Positions 1 to 6,457 of a DNA stretch of 39,725 nucleotides are shown one piece after another. The notes under the pieces are model-generated. The model was not told the origin of the DNA, searched no databases, and saw only the letters and a list, made by a program, of their open reading frames with translations. Positions within the stretch are counted from its first letter, which is position 1, and every line of letters begins with the position of its first letter. This DNA is from DATDAH01 sp036525535. Its GTDB lineage: Bacteria; Actinomycetota; Acidimicrobiia; Acidimicrobiales; DATDAH01. The translations under genes and the position numbers were made by a program. Where the stretch lies: contig DATDAH010000219.1 of assembly GCA_036525535.1 (NCBI GenBank), positions 1-39,725 of the forward strand, read 5' to 3'.

Positions 1-54
1 GAAGTCGGACGCATAGGCGTCGTTGTGGCCGAGCAGCTCGTCGGTCACTGCCAT
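1..54 (-). CDS. beta-carbonic anhydrase, N-terminal fragment (runs off window)
   Basis: Only the first 18 codons are inside the window. They read MAVTDELLGHNDAYASDF, which resembles the opening of actinobacterial beta-carbonic anhydrases of the Rv1284 type (TVTDDYLANNVDYASGF-like). That family hydrates CO2 to bicarbonate with a Cys-His-Cys zinc site that would lie beyond the window edge. The ATG overlaps the end of the upstream rhodanese gene by 10 bases (ATGGCAGTGA), so the two are probably translationally coupled and in one transcript with the sulfur genes. The identification rests on a short N-terminal match and no catalytic residue is visible. Confidence 0.6.
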   Translation of the reverse strand, partial: MAVTDELLGHNDAYASDF

Positions 55-455
55 GTCAGTACCTCCTCGGTTGACGGAACATGGAGATCGGTGTGCCGGC
101 GCCAGGCTCGGTAGCCGCCGATCAGATCGGTGGCCCGGTCGACGCCGACCAGGCGGAGCGAGGTGGCGGCCAGGCTCGAGGCGTAGCCCTCGTTGCACAC
201 GACCACGACCCGCCGACCAGGAACGGCTTCGGCGATGCGGTCCGGCGAGGTCGGGTCGAGGCGCCACTCCAGGTGGATGCGCTCGATCACGACCGCGCCC
301 CGCAGCTCGCCCTCGGCGTCGCGGTTCACCTCGGGGCGGATGTCGACCACGAGGGCCCCGGCGGTCACCTCGTCGGCCAGGTCCTCGACGGCGACCCGGT
401 CCAAGTGGGATCGGACGCTGTGCAGCACCCGTTCGACGGCGCTGGACTCAGCCAC
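45..455 (-). CDS. single-domain rhodanese (sulfurtransferase)
   Basis: A 136-residue single rhodanese domain, cytoplasmic, with no signal peptide. The active-site loop is CNEGYA with the nucleophilic Cys at residue 87. Rhodanese hallmarks are the early VVDIRPEVNRDAEG segment (about 36-50) and the C-terminal DLIGGYRAWRR motif. The family moves sulfane sulfur from thiosulfate or a persulfide to an acceptor such as cyanide, sulfite or a thiol. The start is GTG at 455, overlapping the stop of the upstream thiol dioxygenase gene by 8 bases (GTGGCTGA). Position directly after a thiol dioxygenase and a sulfonate monooxygenase suggests handling of reduced or oxidised sulfur released by those enzymes. 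The physiological donor and acceptor cannot be read from sequence. Confidence 0.9.
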   Translation of the reverse strand: MAESSAVERVLHSVRSHLDRVAVEDLADEVTAGALVVDIRPEVNRDAEGELRGAVVIERIHLEWRLDPTSPDRIAEAVPGRRVVVVCNEGYASSLAATSLRLVGVDRATDLIGGYRAWRRHTDLHVPSTEEVLTWQ

Positions 456-954
456 GGGCTGCTCCCGCGGGGTGCAGGAAGGGCGCGGGGTCCAGCCCCA
501 GCACCGGCGCGCCGGCGGCCACCCGCTCGGTGCGGGTGGGATGGCCGCCGACCGGGTCGAAGAAGGTCATGAGGCGCAGGGGCGGCGAGTAGACGTGGAT
601 GGACGTGGCCCGGGCGGGGCCGGCGTTGACGATGTCGTGCACGTGGGCCGGGCCCATGACTCGGGTCGTGCCGGTGCGCAGGACCCGACGTCGCAATCGC
701 GACCGTCCGGTGATCTCGACGAGCTCGCCCTCGGTCACCACCAAGGCACCGGCCGACGCCCCGTGGTCGTGGAGCTCCACGGCCTGACCCGGGATCCAGC
801 CGATGACCCAGACCTCATAGCGCTCGTTGCCCAGCAGGCGGACGGGTCGGCGGCCGCCCGGGTCGTGGTGCACGTGGTCGGCCCACAGCCAGGGGGCGTC
901 GGCGACGTGGTGAGCGATGTCGGCTCGGAGCCGGGCCGGCAATGGCCGGGTCAT
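448..954 (-). CDS. cysteine dioxygenase-like thiol dioxygenase
   Basis: A 168-residue cupin of the bacterial cysteine dioxygenase type I family. Visible iron ligands are H62 and H64 in the HDHG motif and H106 in HVHDIVN. The second-sphere Ser-His-Tyr triad is present as S118-H120-Y122 in SIHVY. The enzyme adds O2 to a thiol to give a sulfinate, classically cysteine to cysteine sulfinic acid. Related bacterial enzymes prefer 3-mercaptopropionate, and I cannot settle the substrate because the Arg/Gln selectivity residue does not align unambiguously (R45-Y46 is nearby). The ATG at 954 overlaps the ssuD stop by 4 bases (ATGA), and the stop overlaps the rhodanese start. The operon is therefore tightly packed. 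Confidence 0.88.
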   Translation of the reverse strand: MTRPLPARLRADIAHHVADAPWLWADHVHHDPGGRRPVRLLGNERYEVWVIGWIPGQAVELHDHGASAGALVVTEGELVEITGRSRLRRRVLRTGTTRVMGPAHVHDIVNAGPARATSIHVYSPPLRLMTFFDPVGGHPTRTERVAAGAPVLGLDPAPFLHPAGAARG

Positions 955-2060
955 CGAGTACCGGCCAGAGCAGGCTCCGGCGCCGAACCGGCCAGGAGGC
1001 CTTCTCGAGCCAGGAGGGGCATGACCCCCTCGCCGAACCACGAGGCCTCCTCGACATGGGGTTGGCCCGACAGGATCACGTGGTCGAACCCGGCGCGGTG
1101 GTACTCGACGAGGCGCTCCGCCACCTCGTCGTGACTGCCCACGAGGGCCGTGCCCGCGCCCCCGCGCACCAAACCGAAGCCGGCCCACAGGTTGGGGCCG
1201 ACGACCAGGTCGTCCGTACGCCCGTTGTGCAGCGCCATCATCCGCTGTTGGGCGACGGACTGGCTCTTGGCGAACTCCCGCTGGGCCCGGGCGATGAGGG
1301 CCGGGGGCATGGCGTCGAGCAGTCGGTCGGTCTCGGCCCAGGCGTCGCGGGCCCGCTCCCGCGTGATGACGTGGAGCCGGACCCCGAACTGCAGCCGACG
1401 GTCGTGCTCGGCCGCCACCTCCCGCATCCGGGCCAGGCCGGGGGCGAGCCGGTCGGCGCTCTCGCCCCAGCTGAGGTGGACGTCGGCGTGACGGGCCGCC
1501 ACCCGGAGCGCCGCCGGTGACGCCCCGCCGAAGAAGATCGGGGGCACCGGAGCGGCGTCGAGACCGGCGGTCGCCCCGGCCACGTGGACGTGGTCGCCGT
1601 CGAAGTCGAAGGGCACAGCCCCCCACGACCCCCGGATCACGGTCAGGAACTCGTCGGTGCGGGCGTAGCGCGCGTCGTGGTCGAGCCAGTCGCCGTAGCG
1701 GCGCTGCTCCTCGGGGTCGCCCCCGGTCACGACGTTGAGCACGACCCGTCCACCGGAGAGCTGCTGGAAGCCGGCGGCCTGCTGGGCCACGAGGGTGGGC
1801 GAGGCCGAGCCGGTGCGCACGGCGACGATGAACCGGAGCCGGCGGGTCGCCCCGATCAGCGCCGCGGTGGCGATCCAGGGATCCGTGCACTGGGAGCCGA
1901 CCGGGGTCAGGACCCCGTCGAAGCCGAGCCGCTCGGCGTTCACCGCGACCTCGGTCAGGTACTCGAGGGTCGGCGGGCGGTCGCCCGTCGCCGGGCCGAA
2001 GCCGACGACGTCATGGCTGTCCCCTGCCGTGGGCAGGAACCAGTGCAGGTGAAGCGGCAC
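951..2060 (-). CDS. ssuD: FMNH2-dependent alkanesulfonate monooxygenase (SsuD-like)
   Basis: A 369-residue luciferase-fold flavin monooxygenase, close to the usual SsuD length of about 380. SsuD landmarks are visible: the SQCTDPW segment carrying the conserved Cys, FGVRLHVI with the catalytic Arg and His, NLWAGFGLVRGGAGTALVG with the mobile-loop Arg, and SGQPHVEEA near the C-terminus. SsuD cleaves alkanesulfonates with reduced flavin and O2 to an aldehyde and sulfite. The start is GTG at 2060 preceded by a GGAGG ribosome site. It is first in the leftward chain ssuD, thiol dioxygenase, rhodanese, carbonic anhydrase. No flavin reductase (ssuE) or sulfonate ABC transporter is in the window, so these must lie elsewhere or be replaced. 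Regulation is probably by the IclR gene upstream through the palindrome at 2108-2128. Confidence 0.92.
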   Translation of the reverse strand: MPLHLHWFLPTAGDSHDVVGFGPATGDRPPTLEYLTEVAVNAERLGFDGVLTPVGSQCTDPWIATAALIGATRRLRFIVAVRTGSASPTLVAQQAAGFQQLSGGRVVLNVVTGGDPEEQRRYGDWLDHDARYARTDEFLTVIRGSWGAVPFDFDGDHVHVAGATAGLDAAPVPPIFFGGASPAALRVAARHADVHLSWGESADRLAPGLARMREVAAEHDRRLQFGVRLHVITRERARDAWAETDRLLDAMPPALIARAQREFAKSQSVAQQRMMALHNGRTDDLVVGPNLWAGFGLVRGGAGTALVGSHDEVAERLVEYHRAGFDHVILSGQPHVEEASWFGEGVMPLLAREGLLAGSAPEPALAGTR

Positions 2061-2107
2061 GCGCTGTCCTCCGTAGATAGTCGACGGGATCCGTCGGGTT
2101 TTCTACA

Positions 2108-2128
2108 TTGTGGATTGCTATTCCACAA
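2108..2128. promoter_or_regulatory. operator-like inverted repeat upstream of ssuD
   Basis: Two perfect 7-bp arms, TTGTGGA (2108-2114) and TCCACAA (2122-2128), flank a 7-bp spacer in the 90-bp gap between the iclR stop and the ssuD start. On the minus strand a plausible promoter overlaps it: TTGTGG (2128-2123), 17 bases, then TAGAAA (2105-2100). A regulator bound here would block that promoter. A related site sits at 4461-4481. Assignment to the neighbouring IclR protein is inference. Confidence 0.6.
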
Positions 2129-2150
2129 CCCCAACTCGGGGGAAGGCGGT

Positions 2151-2918
2151 TCAGCGGGCGATCAGACCCCCGGCCACGGCGTCGGCCGCCACCCGTACCG
2201 CGGCCGCGAGCTCGGGCAGGCGGTTGTCGGTCATGCGCACCGTCGGGCCCTGGACGGCGATGGCGGCCTGCGCCGTGCCGTCGGGGCCCAGGACCGGGGC
2301 GGCGACCGTGCGCACGCCGGCCTCCCGCTCCTCGTCGTTGATGGCCCAGCCCTGGTCCCGCACGGCGTCGAGGGCGGAGCGCAGGCCGTCCCGGGATGTG
2401 ATGGAGTGCCCGGTCAGGGCGGCCAGGTCTGGCAGGCCCCGGACGGTGGCCTCGGGGTCGGCGGTGAAGGCGAGCAGGGCCTTGCCCATCGCCGAAGCGT
2501 GAGCCGGGACCCGGGAGCCGGCGGCCTGGTCGAAGCGCAGGCGCTGGGCCGAGGGGATGCAGAGGAGGACGACCACCTCGGCCCCGTCGAGCACGCCGAG
2601 GTTGACCGACTCCCCCGTGTCCACCGCCAGCTGCTCGAGCGTCGGGCGCACGTCCGCCAGGCCGAGCGTGGCCTCCGCCCGCTGGCCGAGGGCGACCAGC
2701 CGGGGCCCGAGCCCGTACTGCTCGCTGCGAAGGTCCTGGCGCAGGATCCCGGCGTCGCACAGCGCGCGGACCAGCCGGTGGGTCGTGCTGGCCGAGAGTC
2801 CGGCCCGATCCGCGAGCTCGGTCAGGGGCAGTGTGTCGGGGCCCTGCTCGAGGACCCGCAGGATCGCCAGTGCTCGCTCGACCGCCTGCGTGCCGCTGCG
2901 CGGTGCCTCGTCGACCAT
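2151..2918 (-). CDS. IclR-family transcriptional regulator
   Basis: A 255-residue protein with the IclR layout. An N-terminal winged helix-turn-helix covers about 10-70 (QAVERALAIL, then LTELADRAGLSASTTHRLVRAL). A C-terminal effector domain covers about 80-250 (SAMGKALLAF, INDEEREAGVRTVAAPVLGPDG). IclR proteins are dimeric or tetrameric and bind short palindromes, with ligands that are usually small acids. The ATG at 2918 is chosen because the helix-turn-helix starts at the normal distance; a GTG one codon upstream is an alternative. It lies directly upstream of the ssuD chain, with palindromic DNA on both sides (2108-2128 and 2947-2964). It is the natural candidate for controlling the sulfur genes, possibly in response to a sulfonate or thiol. 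The effector is unknown. Confidence 0.92.
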   Translation of the reverse strand: MVDEAPRSGTQAVERALAILRVLEQGPDTLPLTELADRAGLSASTTHRLVRALCDAGILRQDLRSEQYGLGPRLVALGQRAEATLGLADVRPTLEQLAVDTGESVNLGVLDGAEVVVLLCIPSAQRLRFDQAAGSRVPAHASAMGKALLAFTADPEATVRGLPDLAALTGHSITSRDGLRSALDAVRDQGWAINDEEREAGVRTVAAPVLGPDGTAQAAIAVQGPTVRMTDNRLPELAAAVRVAADAVAGGLIAR

Positions 2919-2946
2919 CACGGCCAACCTACCGGTCACCCGAGCC

Positions 2947-2964
2947 CCGCTCGGGCCCGAGCGG
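2947..2964. promoter_or_regulatory. 18-bp perfect palindrome between FAD gene and iclR
   Basis: The sequence CCGCTCGGGCCCGAGCGG is a perfect palindrome in the 58-bp gap between the FAD-protein stop (2977) and the iclR start (2918). It begins 13 bases after that stop in the direction of transcription. It could be a GC-rich terminator stem for the FAD gene, though no T-run follows, or an operator at the iclR promoter. The sequence alone does not decide between these. Confidence 0.45.
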
Positions 2965-2976
2965 ACCGCCGACCCG

Positions 2977-4431
2977 TCAGCGGTGGCGGGCGACGCGGCG
3001 GGCCAGGCGGGGGACGAGGCGCTCGGCCTGGGCCCGCAGTTCGGGGACGGCGGTGGCCTCGAACTCGGTCCCCCGCCGGAGGGCGCCGAGCACGGACAGC
3101 TGGGGCAGCGGGACGCCGGCCGGGTCGAGCACGGCACCGTCATCGGCCACCGCCAGGCCGAGGCCGTGCGCGCCCACGCCGACCGTGCCCGTGTCGACCA
3201 GTTCGCGGACCACGGGATCGGTGGTGGACCAGATCCCCGGAGGGCCGGAGCAGTTCACGACGGCATCGGCCTCCAGGACGAGGTCCTCATCCGTACGTCG
3301 TCGCCCGTGGGCGGTCACCCCACCGGCACCGGCACGGACGGCGTGGACCCGGCCGGCGCGCAGGCGCAGTCGTCCGGCTCGGCGGACGGTCTCGACCTGC
3401 CGGGCGACCGCGGGCGGCATCCGGTGACGGTGCCGGGACCAGCGCGAGCCGGCCAGACGCAGGAGGCGGGCCTGCTCCCCCACTGGGAGGGCGGCCCAGA
3501 TGTCGGGCGACGCCCAACGCACCGCGTCGACGGCGGCCGGCCAACCGGCGGGCTCCGCCGCGCAGACCTCTCGCAGCCAGCGGACGACCCCCCGCGCCGT
3601 GGCCTCGTCGGGCCGGCCGACGGGACGGGTCGCCAGAGCACGGACAGCCGGATGGGCCTCCGGCAGGCGGCCGGTCGTGGACACGGCCACGACCTCCCGC
3701 ACGTCGTGACCGTCGAGCAGGCTGAGGGCCACGTCGACCATGGTCAGGCCGGTCCCGACGAGGACGACGCGGTCCGCGCCGGCGACCGCCTGGAGCCCGG
3801 CGCCGGGCCAGGGGTCGTCGATGTACCGGCCGGACGCCTCCGCCTCGGGGTCGACGGCGAAGCGCCGGGGGCCCGTGGGCGGGACCCCGATGGCCAAGAC
3901 GACGTGGTCGGCCCGAACGACCGGTCCGTCCCGATCGACCAGGAGCACCCCTTCGCCGCCGAACGCCTTTGGCTCCTTGGGCGCCGGCCACGGCGGCCCG
4001 TGGAGCACGGAGGTGACGTCGGCGTGGATCCGGGTGACGCGGGCGGTGGCAGTGGCCCGGTCGAGGACATCGCGCAGGTAGCGGCCGAACAGGGCCCGGG
4101 GGACGTAGTCGTCCGGGCCCGCGGCCGGATCCCGCTCCCGGACCCAGGCCACGAAGTCGTCGGGCTGCTCGGGGAAGGCGGTGAGCTGGCAGCTGCGCAC
4201 GTTCATGCGGTGCCGCGTGTCGTCGGTCCGGTAGGCGACACCCGGGCCGAGACATCGCCCCTTCTCGATGAGGGCTGTACGGGGAAGGTCCCCCACCCAA
4301 CGGCGCTCGAGTTGCGCCATCAGCAGGGTGGCGGCGGCCCCCGCCCCCACGACGGCAACGTCTACGTGTCCGACCGGCTCGGGGTCGAGGGTCGGAACGG
4401 CAGTGGGCGGGTGGCTGGCGAGCTTGGTCAT
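2977..4431 (-). CDS. FAD-NAD(P)-binding oxidoreductase-like protein (NAD_binding_9 type)
   Basis: A 484-residue two-dinucleotide-fold flavoprotein. The FAD fold opens with VDVAVVGAGAAATLL (glycines near 29-31). The family block GVAYRTDDTRHRMNV...LTAFPEQPDDFVAWV follows, and a second Rossmann motif, VVLVGTGLTMVDVAL, lies near the middle. These features match the FAD-NAD(P)-binding family often found with amino-acid or sulfur metabolism genes, whose chemistry is mostly uncharacterised. I chose the ATG at 4431 because it gives a normal N-terminal lead of about 20 residues before the FAD fold; upstream in-frame ATGs (to 4479) would run through the operator-like repeat at 4461-4481. It is divergent from the sulfotransferase gene. 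It could supply reduced flavin or act on a sulfur compound, but nothing in the sequence proves this. Confidence 0.8.
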   Translation of the reverse strand: MTKLASHPPTAVPTLDPEPVGHVDVAVVGAGAAATLLMAQLERRWVGDLPRTALIEKGRCLGPGVAYRTDDTRHRMNVRSCQLTAFPEQPDDFVAWVRERDPAAGPDDYVPRALFGRYLRDVLDRATATARVTRIHADVTSVLHGPPWPAPKEPKAFGGEGVLLVDRDGPVVRADHVVLAIGVPPTGPRRFAVDPEAEASGRYIDDPWPGAGLQAVAGADRVVLVGTGLTMVDVALSLLDGHDVREVVAVSTTGRLPEAHPAVRALATRPVGRPDEATARGVVRWLREVCAAEPAGWPAAVDAVRWASPDIWAALPVGEQARLLRLAGSRWSRHRHRMPPAVARQVETVRRAGRLRLRAGRVHAVRAGAGGVTAHGRRRTDEDLVLEADAVVNCSGPPGIWSTTDPVVRELVDTGTVGVGAHGLGLAVADDGAVLDPAGVPLPQLSVLGALRRGTEFEATAVPELRAQAERLVPRLARRVARHR

Positions 4432-4460
4432 CGGCCCTGTTCGTAGCATGCGCTCAGCAG

Positions 4461-4481
4461 AAATGGAACTACCATCCACAT
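4461..4481. promoter_or_regulatory. second operator-like site in the divergent FAD/sulfotransferase promoter
   Basis: Read on the minus strand, this 21-bp site matches the 2108-2128 site at 13 of 21 positions. The match includes TGTGGAT and TTCCA at identical spacing. On the plus strand the arms are AAATGGA (4461-4467) and TCCACAT (4475-4481) around a 7-bp spacer. It lies between the divergent starts at 4431 and 4506, about 25 bases upstream of the sulfotransferase ATG, a suitable place for a repressor. Confidence 0.5.
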
Positions 4482-4505
4482 TATGGAATCTGGAGGAACG
4501 CCAGG

Positions 4506-5453
4506 ATGACGATGCCGGACTTCATCGTGATGGGGGCCCCGAAGGCCGGGTCGACGGCGTTGCACGCCGCCCTCGCCGACCACCCCGAGCTCTTCCTGTC
4601 ACCGGTGAAGGAACCGAAGTTCTTCCTCTGCGACAACCAGCCGCCGCCCCGCCAGACCGGTCCGGGTGACGCACACTCGCGCCAGGAGTGGATCTGGCGC
4701 CGGGACGACTACGAGGACCTGTTCCGCGACGCCCCGCCGGGCACCCTCGTCGGCGAGAGCACGCCGCTCTACCTGCAGGACCTCGACGCCCACGATCGGA
4801 TCGCTCGGCTCGCCCCCGACGCCAAGCTGATCGCCGTCGTCCGGGATCCCGTGGACCGCGCCTACTCCAACTGGGCCCACCTCTGGTCCGACGGCCTCGA
4901 GCCCGAGGCCGACTTCCTCGCCGCCTGTGCCGCCGAAGACGAGCGCCAGCGGCAGGGCTGGGCCCCGTTCTGGCGCTACAAGGGCCAGGGTCGCTACGGC
5001 GAGCAGCTCGAGCACCTCTACTCGGTGTTCCCGAGGGACCAGGTCCACGTCCTGCGCTACCGCGAGCTGGTCGACGAGCCCCAGGCCTGCATCGACGCCA
5101 TCGCCACGTTCCTCGGCGTCGAGCCCGGGCTGGTCGGCACCGTCGGGTCGGAGAACGTGTCCACGTTCGTGGCCGACACGCCCGTGAACGCCGCGCTGCG
5201 GTGGGCCGTGCGCAGCGGTGCCCGCACCGGGGCCTGGCTGCCCCCGCGGGTCTGGCGCCGAGCCGGCGCCCCGTTGCTCTGGGCCCTCAAGCGGAGCCAC
5301 GCCAACCGGCCGGAGCTCACCGAGGAACAGCGGGCGTCACTCGTGGCCGAGCTCGTCGACGACATCGAACGCCTGGAGGCGGTCACCGGCCAGTCTTTCG
5401 ACGACTGGCGGGGTCACCGGGTGGGCGGCACGTACTCCGTTCGGAGGGCGTGA
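4506..5453 (+). CDS. PAPS-dependent sulfotransferase
   Basis: A 315-residue sulfotransferase. The 5'-phosphosulfate loop is GAPKAGSTALH (residues 10-20). The 3'-phosphate-binding segment is VVRDPVDRAYSNW (about 111-123, with R113 and S121). EPKFF and a later RYEL-like block (LRYRELVDEP) also fit the family, which moves sulfuryl groups from PAPS to hydroxyls of glycans, lipids or metabolites. A strong ribosome site, GGAGG, precedes the ATG. The gene is divergent from the FAD protein and shares an operator-like site with ssuD, so it may belong to the same sulfur regulon. The acceptor is unknown. Its last 40 bases overlap the convergent gene that ends at 5414. Confidence 0.92.
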   Translation: MTMPDFIVMGAPKAGSTALHAALADHPELFLSPVKEPKFFLCDNQPPPRQTGPGDAHSRQEWIWRRDDYEDLFRDAPPGTLVGESTPLYLQDLDAHDRIARLAPDAKLIAVVRDPVDRAYSNWAHLWSDGLEPEADFLAACAAEDERQRQGWAPFWRYKGQGRYGEQLEHLYSVFPRDQVHVLRYRELVDEPQACIDAIATFLGVEPGLVGTVGSENVSTFVADTPVNAALRWAVRSGARTGAWLPPRVWRRAGAPLLWALKRSHANRPELTEEQRASLVAELVDDIERLEAVTGQSFDDWRGHRVGGTYSVRRA

Positions 5454-6322
5454 GCGCCGTCGGGACCGGCCGCCTCGTAGTAGAGGCGCAGGCCTCCGTC
5501 ACCGAGGTCCACCACGTCGACATAGCGGAAGCTGCCTTCGCCGTGGGGTGACACGGCCACTGGCGCGTCGGTCGTAGCCGTCAGGCGGTCCGGCGTGGGG
5601 CCCTCGGCGATGCCGGTCTGCTCGTACCAGTTCTGCTCGGCCGTGGCCCGGCCGTCGTAGTACGCCCCCCAGGCACCGTCACGGGCCACGACGCTGGCGA
5701 CACGGACGCCGCGGGCATCCCAGGCACCGGGCCGAGGGGCGAGGGCCGTGCCGTCGAGTGTCCAGTCCAGGCCATCGGGGCTGGTGGCGAAGCGGGTGTA
5801 CATGCCATCGGCCCCGCCGGGGTCGTCGAGGTCGTGGCAGCACAGCCAGGCCCGCCACCCGTCGGGTCCGGTGTGGACCACCGGGTCCTTGTGGGCCGTG
5901 ACCTCGTCGCCGGCGAACACCGTGGTGCGCCCGCTGGGGGTGAACGCGCTCGGCTCGTCGGCGTCGAGGGCGTCGACCTGCCAGTGCAACGTCCCGGGCG
6001 TGGCGCAACTGACGTAGATGCGCCAGCCCCCATCGGGCCGACGGACCAGGGCCGGGCGCTCGAGGGAGTCGGCGCCGAAGGCTTCCGCGCGGAGCTCGGC
6101 GACCGTCTCGAAGGCCTCGCCGTCGGTGGATCGGGCGATCACGTTGGCGTAACCCCGACCCTCGCCCACGGGTCGGCGGAGGCGGTAGGCCAGCCAGATC
6201 GTCCCGTCGGACGCGACCGCGCTCGGTCCCCCGGCCCAGTAGCCGGGACCCTCGCCGGGGGCGGGGACGACCAGGGTCGAGCGGGCGAGGTCGGGGACCG
6301 GGAGCGAGCGGGGCGAGGCCAT
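5414..6322 (-). CDS. GH43/GH32-like five-bladed beta-propeller protein
   Basis: A 302-residue protein with repeated blade-like segments: GPGYWAGGPSAVASDGTIWLAYR, RPALVRRPDGGWRIYVS, HKDPVVHTGPDGWRAWL, RFATSPDGLDWT and WGAYYDGRA. These are typical of glycosidase-related five-bladed propellers that many genomes label glycosyl hydrolase. A clear acidic catalytic triad cannot be assigned, so it may be a non-enzymatic or phosphorylase-type relative. No signal peptide is seen. The ATG at 6322 is preferred to longer in-frame starts because the first blade follows closely. The 3' end overlaps the convergent sulfotransferase gene by 40 bases. Its substrate and link to its neighbours are unknown. Confidence 0.7.
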   Translation of the reverse strand: MASPRSLPVPDLARSTLVVPAPGEGPGYWAGGPSAVASDGTIWLAYRLRRPVGEGRGYANVIARSTDGEAFETVAELRAEAFGADSLERPALVRRPDGGWRIYVSCATPGTLHWQVDALDADEPSAFTPSGRTTVFAGDEVTAHKDPVVHTGPDGWRAWLCCHDLDDPGGADGMYTRFATSPDGLDWTLDGTALAPRPGAWDARGVRVASVVARDGAWGAYYDGRATAEQNWYEQTGIAEGPTPDRLTATTDAPVAVSPHGEGSFRYVDVVDLGDGGLRLYYEAAGPDGAHALRTEYVPPTR

Positions 6323-6431
6323 GACGGGCGACAGGATGCCGCCTCCTACAGAGGCTGACACCACCCGATGCCGGTCAGCCCGGGGACGCGCGGGCCGTGG
6401 AACCCTTGGCTACCGGGCCTTGGCGGCCGAT

Positions 6432-6457
6432 GAGAGGGACCAGAACCAGGTCCTCTC
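6432..6457 (+). promoter_or_regulatory. hairpin abutting the Rpf-like gene start
   Basis: GAGAGGGACC (6432-6441) and GGTCCTCTC (6449-6457) form a 9-bp stem with one bulged G and a 7-base loop. The right arm ends on the base just before the ATG at 6458. The only purine-rich, ribosome-site-like sequence nearby is inside the left arm. Such placement could limit ribosome access. Function is inferred from position only. Confidence 0.4.

Noticed and set aside
6323..6457. Possible cyclic-di-AMP (ydaO) riboswitch before the Rpf-like gene
   Set aside because: Bits such as TGGAACCC and CCGGTCAGCC recall the motif, but they occur in the wrong order and the conserved CCGAACCCGTCAGCTAACC-type core is absent.
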